Shown here piece after piece: positions 16,139 to 24,340 of a DNA stretch of 33,651 nt (position 1 is the stretch's first letter; the number at the start of each line of letters is the position of its first letter). The stretch spans positions 6,682 to 40,332 of the forward strand of contig JAGRKN010000056.1 in NCBI GenBank assembly GCA_020442275.1, in the 5' to 3' direction. Under the pieces are notes generated by a model. That model was not told the origin of the DNA, made no database searches, and was given only the letters and a program-made list of their open reading frames with translations. Both the position numbers and the translations under genes were made by a program. The stretch comes from Rhodoblastus sp. Its GTDB lineage: Bacteria > Pseudomonadota > Alphaproteobacteria > Rhizobiales > Beijerinckiaceae.

Positions 16139-17250
16139 CGGCCGGTCAGCTCGTTGGTCGGCGGCGCGACCATCATGTGCTGCGCGCCGACGAAGGCGTC
16201 GCGCATGCGCCGTTGCAGCGGCGAGGACAGGAAGACGGAAGAGCCACCGCCGAGCTCGGCCATTTCGCGCGTCACCGCCGTCGCTGTGCGCGCCGCATGC
16301 GTGGCGGCAAGCCTCAACGCCGCGCGCTGCGCGAGATCGACTTCGCCGGTCGCGCGCGCCATGTCCCAGGCTTCCTCGACGGTTTCGCGCATCAGGGCGC
16401 GCGCAGCGCGCAGCCGGGCGACATTCTCGGCAAGGGTCGCCTGCGCCGCCGCGCGTTCGGCCAACACCCGCGCCGAGCCCTGCGGACGCTTGCCGCCGGC
16501 GAGCGCGACCAGTTCGTCCACCGCCGCGCGCGCATTGCCGAGCAGAACCGAGGCGACGCCGAGCGCGAGCAGACCGAAGACCGGAAAGGCGTAGAGCGCG
16601 CCCTGCGCATGCGGGCGGTCGGCGACGATGGAGGCCGAATGCGCCTTTCTCACGCGAATATCCTTCACGACCATTTCGCCGGAGCCGGTGCCGCAAAGGC
16701 CGCTGACGTTCCACGAATCGATCAGTTCCACCTTTTCGCGCGGGAAAATAATCATTCGCGAAGCGAGCGCGCCATTGGCGAGTTTTTTCGGCGCGCCGTC
16801 GGCGATGATCGCCGAGCCGCCCATCAGCCAGTCGCAATTGGCCGAGCCCGACGCCCATTGCCACTTGCCGCTGACGACGTAGTCGTCGCCCTCCTCCACC
16901 GCGCGGCCCATGGGCGCGAAAACGCCGCAGGTAATGACGTCAGTCGGACCGAAGATCGGCCGGGCGATGTCGGCCGGCAGCCAGGCCGAGGTCATGCCCG
17001 ACGTCGCCCCGATCATCACGCACCAGCCGGCGGAGGCGTCCGCCTCGCTCACCGCCTCGATGGCGCGGAAAATGTCGGCGGGCGACGCCTCGGCGCCGCC
17101 GATCTCGCGCGGCGTAGCCATGCGAAAAAGTCCCGCGCGCGCGATCGTCTGCGCGAGATCGCGCGGCAGGCGGCGCGCCCGCTCAATTTCGCCGGCGCGC
17201 GCGCCGACCTCCGGCTTCAGCGCCTCGGCCGCAGCGACGATGTCGGTCAT
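16099..17250 (-). CDS. Acyl-CoA dehydrogenase-fold flavoprotein, probably a flavin-dependent monooxygenase
   Basis: This 383-residue protein has the acyl-CoA dehydrogenase fold. It has an N-terminal helical domain (RLPRDLAQTIARAGLFRMATPREIGG), a middle beta domain (VSGKWQWASGSANCDWLMGGS, then SWNVSGLCGTGSGEMVVKDI), and a C-terminal four-helix bundle. The end, GAQHMMVAPPTNELTGRYFMGLP, resembles two-component flavin monooxygenases of the HsaA/DszC/HpaB type (group D) rather than classical dehydrogenases. The catalytic glutamate region of true acyl-CoA dehydrogenases is not recognisable. Such enzymes hydroxylate aromatic or heterocyclic compounds using reduced flavin from a separate reductase, which is not encoded here. 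The start ATG at 17250 has GGTTGGAAAC before it. A frame open to 17364 would begin inside the tRNA terminator hairpin and is rejected. The substrate is unknown. Confidence 0.8.
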   Translation of the reverse strand: MTDIVAAAEALKPEVGARAGEIERARRLPRDLAQTIARAGLFRMATPREIGGAEASPADIFRAIEAVSEADASAGWCVMIGATSGMTSAWLPADIARPIFGPTDVITCGVFAPMGRAVEEGDDYVVSGKWQWASGSANCDWLMGGSAIIADGAPKKLANGALASRMIIFPREKVELIDSWNVSGLCGTGSGEMVVKDIRVRKAHSASIVADRPHAQGALYAFPVFGLLALGVASVLLGNARAAVDELVALAGGKRPQGSARVLAERAAAQATLAENVARLRAARALMRETVEEAWDMARATGEVDLAQRAALRLAATHAARTATAVTREMAELGGGSSVFLSSPLQRRMRDAFVGAQHMMVAPPTNELTGRYFMGLPIDASFL

Positions 17251-17335
17251 GTTTCCAACCCTGGCGCTTCGCGATCTTCGCGCGAGGATATGCGAACCCG
17301 CCGCGCGCTGGCTATCGGGAGCCACAAGGAGGCCC

Positions 17336-17364
17336 AAAAGCAAAATGGCCGCTGTCGCGGCCAT
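17336..17364 (-). terminator. Intrinsic terminator of tRNA-Ala
   Basis: On the minus strand ATGGCCGC-GACA-GCGGCCAT (17364-17345) is a perfect eight-base-pair stem with a four-base loop, followed by TTTTGCTTTT. It lies about 20 bases after the 3' end of the tRNA gene in the same orientation, the expected layout for a rho-independent terminator. Confidence 0.8.
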
Positions 17365-17385
17365 GTCATCGGAACTTTAGAGAAT

Positions 17386-17461
<76 letters not shown>

Positions 17462-17506
17462 ACTTTTCAAGGGGTCGCGGGCTTGGGATGTCCGCGACGC
17501 GTGCGC

Positions 17507-17535
17507 TGTATAGGGGAAGCCTTCGGCCTCCGCAA
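17507..17535 (-). promoter_or_regulatory. Sigma-70-type promoter of tRNA-Ala
   Basis: On the minus strand TTGCGG (17535-17530), then exactly 17 bases, then TATACA (17512-17507). The -10 element matches at 5 of 6 positions. The implied start is near 17500, about 40 bases before the tRNA 5' end, giving a short leader for RNase P to remove. It lies just beyond the stop codon of the gene at 17557-17928, so the tRNA can be made independently of that gene. Confidence 0.6.
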
Positions 17536-17556
17536 GCCCCGTTTTCGGCGCGGGGA

Positions 17557-17928
17557 TCAACCTTCGTCGTCGTCCTCGATATCGCCGTCGATCAGGCCGG
17601 CGACGTCGTCGCCGTCCTCGTCTTCCTCCTCGAGGAAAGTGTCGTCGGAGGAATCGTCGTCCTCGACCTCGATATCGTCGTCGCCGACCGAGATCTTCTC
17701 GGCGGCTTCGGCGTCCGCCTCCTCAAGCGACACGACCTCGGCGTCGCCCTCGGCGTTCGGCTCCTCTTCATCGGTCGCGGCGGCCGCCGCGCGCTGGGCG
17801 CGCGCGGGCATGGCGACCTGGAACGCCGTGCCGCACTTCGGGCACAGGATCGGATCGCGATTCAGATCGAAGAATTTCGCGCCGCAGTTGAGGCACTGGC
17901 GCTTGCTGCCGAGCTCGGGTTTCGCCAC
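17557..17928 (-). CDS. Zinc-ribbon, acidic-tail protein of the TIGR02300 ('FYDLN acid domain') family
   Basis: This 123-residue protein begins MAKPELGSKRQCLNCGAKFFDLNRDP, with two CxxC knuckles (CLNC at about residue 12, CPKC at about residue 29) that should bind one zinc ion. The FFDLNRDP motif between them defines the family (usually FYDLN). The rest, from about residue 48, is highly acidic and low-complexity, with long runs of Asp and Glu, ending DGDIEDDDEG. The family is widespread in alphaproteobacteria beside aroA and has no established function; the ribbon-plus-acidic-tail build suggests contact with RNA polymerase, nucleic acid or a basic protein, but this is inference. It is divergent from aroA. 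Length and architecture are normal. Confidence 0.93.
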   Translation of the reverse strand: MAKPELGSKRQCLNCGAKFFDLNRDPILCPKCGTAFQVAMPARAQRAAAAATDEEEPNAEGDAEVVSLEEADAEAAEKISVGDDDIEVEDDDSSDDTFLEEEDEDGDDVAGLIDGDIEDDDEG

Positions 17929-18038
17929 GTTTCTCGTCCCTCGCCTCTCATCTTTCGGGTCAGGCGCCGCTTGCGCCCCGCATATCCGCGGCGCTCCGGT
18001 TAGTGGCGCGGAAGGCGCCTGTCAAATGGGAATTTTCC

Positions 18039-18063
18039 GTTGCAGCGCACATGGCGCTGCAAC
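18039..18063. repeat. Perfect inverted repeat upstream of the TIGR02300 gene
   Basis: GTTGCAGCGC-ACATG-GCGCTGCAAC has ten perfectly paired bases on each side of a five-base loop. No T-run follows on either strand, so an intrinsic terminator is unlikely. It lies 110 bases before the TIGR02300 start and about 190 before aroA, and may be an operator or a leader-RNA stem-loop. Confidence 0.5.
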
Positions 18064-18109
18064 CTGCCGTCCGCCCGTAATGACAGGTCCTGACGCCACG
18101 TGCTAGATC

Positions 18110-18149
18110 AGCCCCCGCTCGGGCGCGAAGCCGCGCGAAAGCAGGGGCT
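18110..18149. repeat. Imperfect inverted repeat in the aroA upstream region
   Basis: AGCCCCCGCT at 18110-18119 pairs with AGCAGGGGCT at 18140-18149 with one mismatch, enclosing a 20-base GC-rich loop. It lies about 105 bases before the aroA start. It may be part of the aroA leader; no known riboswitch class was recognised. Confidence 0.3.
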
Positions 18150-18155
18150 AGCTGA

Positions 18156-20215
<2,060 letters not shown>

Positions 20216-20224
20216 CGCGGCCCC

Positions 20225-21001
20225 TTACCCCGCCACCGGCCGCATCCGCACGCCCGACAGGTGAAACGCCCCGCCATGCGGAACATAGCCGCGCGCATTG
20301 GCGCGCTGCAGGACGCCGGCCGGATCGGCGCAGGCGAAGGTCAGGGCGCCGATGCATTCCGGCGCGCTGTCGGCGACCTGCACGAAGCGGATGTCAGCTT
20401 CCGCGAAACGCATCATTGGCGCGCCGTCCGTGTCCGCCTTTACGGGAACCTCAATGATGTCGGCCCAATGCGCGGCAAGCTCGGCGGGCTTCGGCGTCTC
20501 GACGTCGATTGCCACGATCTTGCGCGTCACATCGCTGCGGCAATGTCTCGTCCAGTCTTTTCCGGCCGGCGCGTAGTTCGACGAATCCTTCTCGCCGTCT
20601 GTCGTATGGTTGAACTCGATCATCGCCGCGCGGCAATCGCGCGGATGCAATTGCACGCCGGTATAGGCGCCGTGCGTGTGGTCGACGATCTTCTTCACGC
20701 CTATCTTTTCCGCATGGGCGCCACGTGTGCGCGGATCGTCGCAATCGAAGATCGCCATGTAGCCGCCGTGACCTCTCGACCGCGCCAGAAACCGTCCTGC
20801 GGCCGTATCCGGCTTCGTCGGCGCGACGATCTCGATGAACATGTCGCCGACCGGCCACAGTGCATTCTCGAGCCCGTACTTGCCGACCGCGGGATCGCGG
20901 AAGCAGATATCGAGCCCGAGGATGAAGGAAAGGTCGCTCGCCGCCGGCTCCAGCGCTGGGGCGACGAGGCACACCTGCCGAAAGCGCAGATAGGGCGCCA
21001 T
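20225..21001 (-). CDS. VOC (glyoxalase/dioxygenase-fold) superfamily protein
   Basis: This 258-residue cytoplasmic protein has two vicinal-oxygen-chelate-like halves. The first starts YLRFRQVCLVAPALEPAASDLSFILGLDICFRDP, a typical VOC opening, and continues with LENALWPVGDMFIEIVAP. The second half includes KIVAIDVETPKPAELAAHWADIIEV. Candidate metal ligands include the His in VQLHPRDCRAAMIEFNHTTDG and the acidic residues of the paired strands, but a complete metal triad cannot be assigned by eye. The start ATG at 21001 is one base after the stop of the enoyl-CoA hydratase-family gene (TGA-T-ATG), so it is the second gene of a two-gene operon. The reaction is unknown; VOC proteins include isomerases, epimerases, lyases and extradiol dioxygenases. 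Confidence 0.82.
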   Translation of the reverse strand: MAPYLRFRQVCLVAPALEPAASDLSFILGLDICFRDPAVGKYGLENALWPVGDMFIEIVAPTKPDTAAGRFLARSRGHGGYMAIFDCDDPRTRGAHAEKIGVKKIVDHTHGAYTGVQLHPRDCRAAMIEFNHTTDGEKDSSNYAPAGKDWTRHCRSDVTRKIVAIDVETPKPAELAAHWADIIEVPVKADTDGAPMMRFAEADIRFVQVADSAPECIGALTFACADPAGVLQRANARGYVPHGGAFHLSGVRMRPVAG

Positions 21002-21002
21002 A

Positions 21003-21797
21003 TCAGCGCCCCACGAAGGCGGGCTTGCGCTTCTCGACGAAAGCCTTGGAGGCTTCCTTGTGATCCTCGGTCGCCGACGACAGCGAGTGATGCAGAGCTT
21101 CCGCATCGAAAGCGGCCTTCAGCGCGCCAGCCTCGGCGGCGATGAAGTTCTTCTTGATGAGGCCGTAGGTGACGGTCGGTCCGTCCGCCATGTTTCTCGC
21201 GAGCGCGCGGGCCTCCTTCAGCACGTCCGCATCCGGCACGGCGCGGCTGACGATGTTCATGGCGGCGGCTTCCTTGCCCGACAGAACCGGCGACAGCAGA
21301 TAGAGTTCGCGCGCCTTGGCGGGGCCGACGAGCTGCGACAGGAAATAGGTGCCGCCGAAATCGCCCGACAGCCCTACCTTGGCAAAGGCCGTGGTGATTT
21401 TCGCGGTCTCGCCGCAGATGCGGATATCGCAGGCCATGGCGAGCGAGAGGCCGGCGCCCGCCGCCGCGCCTTCAATGGCGGCGATGCAGGGTTTCGGCAT
21501 TTCGTGCAGCAGGCGCGAGGATTCCATGGCCTGGCGCAGATTGGCCGCGCGCTGGTCCATCGGCAACCCGCCGCCAGCCCCGCCGCCAGCTGCAAAGCCC
21601 TTCACGTCGCCGCCAACGCAGAACGAACCTTCGGCGCCCGACAGCAGCACGCAACGCACCTGCGGATCCAGCGCCGCGCGTTGCAGGGCGGCGTTGAGCA
21701 TCGTCAGCATCTCGCCGCTCAGCGCATTCTTGCGCTCCGGGCGGTTGAAGACGATCGACAGGACGCCATTGTCGAAGGATTCGATGAGATCGGCCAT
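21003..21797 (-). CDS. Enoyl-CoA hydratase/isomerase (crotonase) family protein
   Basis: This 264-residue crotonase-fold enzyme acts on acyl-CoA thioesters. Family features are FNRPERKNALSGEML, the oxyanion-hole segment GSFCVGGDVKGFA, IAAIEGAAAGAGLSLAMACDIRI, and FAKVGLSGDFGGTYFLSQLVG. The two glutamates that hydrate enoyl-CoA in classical enzymes are missing: the first position is Ser118 (GLSLA) and the second is also not Glu. Asp146 in SGDFGG lies where PaaG-type and other isomerases carry their catalytic aspartate. An isomerase-type reaction is therefore more likely than hydration, an inference from motif comparison. The start ATG at 21797 has a strong GGAGAGGAAA ribosome site. It leads a two-gene operon with the VOC protein. 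Confidence 0.88.
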   Translation of the reverse strand: MADLIESFDNGVLSIVFNRPERKNALSGEMLTMLNAALQRAALDPQVRCVLLSGAEGSFCVGGDVKGFAAGGGAGGGLPMDQRAANLRQAMESSRLLHEMPKPCIAAIEGAAAGAGLSLAMACDIRICGETAKITTAFAKVGLSGDFGGTYFLSQLVGPAKARELYLLSPVLSGKEAAAMNIVSRAVPDADVLKEARALARNMADGPTVTYGLIKKNFIAAEAGALKAAFDAEALHHSLSSATEDHKEASKAFVEKRKPAFVGR

Positions 21798-21872
21798 GTT
21801 TCCTCTCCGGTATTTTTGTCGGACAGGATCATAGGCCGGAATGCAGCGCGGTCGATAGTGCAAGACCACGCA

Positions 21873-21945
21873 TGTCATCCCCGCGAAAGCGGGGAGCCGG
21901 AGCGAGTGCGGCGCGGGCTGGATGCCCGCTTTCGCGGTGATGACA
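21873..21945. repeat. Palindromic intergenic repeat between pbpC and the crotonase gene
   Basis: TGTCATCCCCGCGAAAGCGGG (21873-21893) and the reverse complement of 21925-21945 match at 20 of 21 bases around a 31-base centre, and the left arm can also fold on itself (CCCCGC-GAAA-GCGGGG). Elements of the 'GTCATCCCCGCGAAAGCGGGGA' type are common between genes in alphaproteobacteria. It lies right after the pbpC stop on the minus strand, so it may end or protect that operon's transcript. Confidence 0.85.
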
Positions 21946-21954
21946 AGGGCGGCT

Positions 21955-24204
21955 CTACTCTATCGTCACATGCACGGCCTTCGAGGCTCCCGCCCGGAGC
22001 GGCAGGCGCGCCTGGATGCGGTGCGCGCCCGGCCGCATCGGCCAGTAGACAGGCTTGTCCGGATCGGTGATCGCGAAAGGCTCGCCGTCGACATACCAGA
22101 CGATCTGTTCCACGCGTGGTTCGACGCGCGCCTTGAGCGTCAGTCGATTGAGCGACACCGGCTGTTCCGGATTGCTCCAGATGCGGCTGTTGTTTTCCGG
22201 CGTCGAGACGATGAGGCGGACATCGCCTTTGGCCGCCGCAGGCTCGGCGATGCGATAGCCCTCTTCGCGCGCCCAGCCGCGCAGGATCGGCGCGGGCGTC
22301 TCGACTGCTTCCGCCTTCGCGGGCATTTCATCGGGCCGCACCCATTCGGTCAGCGTCTGGCCGCAGGCGCCGGTCGAGACCTTGCCGCTGGTGGCGCAAA
22401 TGTCGACGGCGACGCGGCCGGACGGCGGCGGGAAGCGGCCTGCGGTAATGTCGCCGGGCTTCACGCGATGGATGGCGTCCAGCAGCGCATGGGCGATGCG
22501 CGCGGGCGCCGTCGCGCCGCCGACGCCCTTCATCGGGCCCGCGTCGCCGCGCCCGACCCAGACGCCGACGATGACCTTTTCCGAGAAGGTGACGATCCAG
22601 GCGTCGCGATAGCCCTGCGACGTACCGGTCTTGAGCGCGACGGGATAGTTGTATTCCGTTGCGCCATAGCGCGAAAAACTCGGGAGGCGCGCGACGGGAT
22701 CGGACAGGAACGACGTCACGAGCCGCGCGGAATCCGTCGAGAGCAGGCGGCGCGGATCGCGCCGCGGCTGATCCTTGGCATAGACAAGATCGGCGAGCTT
22801 GCCGTCCTCGGCCAGCGCGGAATAGGCGCGCACGAGATGCTCGAGCGTCGTCGGCAGCGAACCGATCGCCATCGACAGGCCGAAATTTTCCGCGGGAGCT
22901 TCGACATTGTGCAGGCCGAGATCGTGCAGGAATCGGAAACTCGTTTCGAGGCCGGTCTGCTTCAACAGATTGGTCGCCGGCACGTTGCGCGAATTGGCGA
23001 GCGCCTGGCGCGGCAGCAGCGGCCCGAGGAACATGCCGTCGGCATTGTTCACGCCGGACGCGCCTTCGGGCAGGTCCGCCATGATGTCGGTCGGTTTGAT
23101 GACGCCGCGCTCCAGCGCCAGCGCGAACAGGAATGGCTTGAGCGTCGAGCCGGGCGAGCGCTGCACGCGCGTGAAATCAAAGGCGCCGGCGCGCCGGTCG
23201 GAATAATCGGTCGAGCCGACGCGCGCGAGAATTTCGCGGCTGCCGCGTTCCAGAACGATAACGGCCGCCTGCTGCGCGCCAGCGTCGCGCCAGGGACCGA
23301 GATATTTTCGTGCGATTTTCGTCGCCTGCGCCTGTAGTCCAAGATCGAGCGTGGCGCGCACGCGCGGATCGTACTGCGTCGACGGCGCGATCTTTCCTTC
23401 GCGCGCGAGACGCTCGTAGAGCAGCGCGACATGTAGCGCATCCGGCCGGCGCAACGTGCGCGGCGTGTGCATGCGCGCCAGTTGCTTCTTCACGTCGATG
23501 AATTCGAGCGGCGGGATCACGCCCTGGCGCGCAAGCTCCTCGAGCACGCGCTGGCCGCGCCGGATCGCGCGATTCATGCCCTCGGGCTTGAGCAGGTTCA
23601 TCCGCGTCGGCGATTGCGGCACGGCGGACAGGAGCGCGATCTCCGCCCAGGAGAGATCGGCGACAGGCTTGTCGAAATAGAAGCGCGCGGCATGGGCGAT
23701 GCCGTGGCTGCCATTGCCGTAGGGCACGAGACGCAGATAGTGCGCGAGCAGCGCCTCGCGGCCGTAGCGCGCGGTCAGGGCAATCGCGGTCGCCGCCTCG
23801 ATCGCCTTGTTGACGAGATTGCGCGATTCCGGATGCTGCATGCGCGCGATCTGCATCGCGATGGTCGACGCGCCGGAACGATGGCCGCGCCCGCGAAAAT
23901 TTTTCCACAGCGCGCGCGCGACCGATTGCGGATCCACGCCGAAATGTTCCGCGAATCGCCTGTCCTCGAGCGCGAGCGTCGCGCGCACGACGCGGTCGGG
24001 CGTGCGTTCGAGCGGCCAATAGCCGTAGTCCGCCGAATTGCGGTCCGGCGCGAACGAGACCTGCGTGATGAAGGCGCCGTGGCGGTCGGTGACGATGAGG
24101 GTTGGTTTCGGGGCGGCGAGATGCGCGCGCGTGAGGGCGGTGAAGGCGAGGGCGATTGCGCCGACCGCGATGCAAGCCGCGGCGCCCGGCAGCAAGGCCC
24201 GCAA
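21955..24204 (-). CDS. pbpC: Penicillin-binding protein 1C (bifunctional glycosyltransferase/transpeptidase)
   Basis: This inner-membrane, periplasm-facing peptidoglycan enzyme is about 749 residues long. An N-terminal membrane helix (LLPGAAACIAVGAIALAF) is followed by a GT51 glycosyltransferase domain with LEDRRFAEHFGVD (catalytic Glu near residue 80) and SGASTIAMQIARM. The transpeptidase domain has SPGSTLKPF with nucleophile Ser353 and Lys356, a SRN motif, and KTGTSQGYRDAW at about residue 525. The C-terminus is the PBP1C-specific domain (RIWSNPEQPVSLNRLTLKAR onward). The start is uncertain: TTG at 24204 or 24195 lies just after a repeat element, while the frame is open to TTG at 24357 only because the repeat happens to be translatable. 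pbpC next to alpha-2-macroglobulin is a conserved pairing. The C-terminal stop precedes another palindromic repeat. Confidence 0.92.
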   Translation of the reverse strand: MRALLPGAAACIAVGAIALAFTALTRAHLAAPKPTLIVTDRHGAFITQVSFAPDRNSADYGYWPLERTPDRVVRATLALEDRRFAEHFGVDPQSVARALWKNFRGRGHRSGASTIAMQIARMQHPESRNLVNKAIEAATAIALTARYGREALLAHYLRLVPYGNGSHGIAHAARFYFDKPVADLSWAEIALLSAVPQSPTRMNLLKPEGMNRAIRRGQRVLEELARQGVIPPLEFIDVKKQLARMHTPRTLRRPDALHVALLYERLAREGKIAPSTQYDPRVRATLDLGLQAQATKIARKYLGPWRDAGAQQAAVIVLERGSREILARVGSTDYSDRRAGAFDFTRVQRSPGSTLKPFLFALALERGVIKPTDIMADLPEGASGVNNADGMFLGPLLPRQALANSRNVPATNLLKQTGLETSFRFLHDLGLHNVEAPAENFGLSMAIGSLPTTLEHLVRAYSALAEDGKLADLVYAKDQPRRDPRRLLSTDSARLVTSFLSDPVARLPSFSRYGATEYNYPVALKTGTSQGYRDAWIVTFSEKVIVGVWVGRGDAGPMKGVGGATAPARIAHALLDAIHRVKPGDITAGRFPPPSGRVAVDICATSGKVSTGACGQTLTEWVRPDEMPAKAEAVETPAPILRGWAREEGYRIAEPAAAKGDVRLIVSTPENNSRIWSNPEQPVSLNRLTLKARVEPRVEQIVWYVDGEPFAITDPDKPVYWPMRPGAHRIQARLPLRAGASKAVHVTIE

Positions 24205-24222
24205 GCGTCGTGCAACACCGCG

Positions 24223-24331
24223 CCCTCTCCCCGCTTGCGGGGAGAGGGAGGGGGCGAGGGGCAACGGGACTGATACGTGATGATCGCCCGGCCCCTCACC
24301 CCTGCCCTCTCCCCGTTGCACGGGGAGAGGG
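24223..24331. repeat. Pair of inverted hairpin repeats between the macroglobulin gene and pbpC
   Basis: CCCTCTCCCCGC-TT-GCGGGGAGAGGG (24223-24248) and CCCTCTCCCCGT-TGC-ACGGGGAGAGGG (24305-24331) are two perfect 12-base-pair hairpins. Their flanks (GGGGCGAGGGGC on one side and GCCCCTCACCCC on the other) show the two copies face each other. The 'CCCTCTCCCCG...CGGGGAGAGGG-CAGGGTGAGGGGC' element is a dispersed intergenic repeat of alphaproteobacteria. It fills the gap between the two genes and may attenuate transcription into pbpC. Confidence 0.85.
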
Positions 24332-24340
24332 AGAGTATCG

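Noticed and set aside
17251-17364. Signal-like N-terminal extension (MAATAAILLLGLLVA) for the flavin-dependent gene
   Set aside because: The extension begins inside the tRNA terminator hairpin, and the family normally starts near the ATG at 17250, which has a ribosome site.
17537-17555. CCCCG/CGGGG hairpin as terminator of the TIGR02300 gene
   Set aside because: The stem is only five pairs and no T-run follows; it also abuts the tRNA promoter.
24223-24331. CRISPR-like repeats
   Set aside because: Only two copies are present, in inverted orientation, each self-complementary, with no spacers or cas genes.
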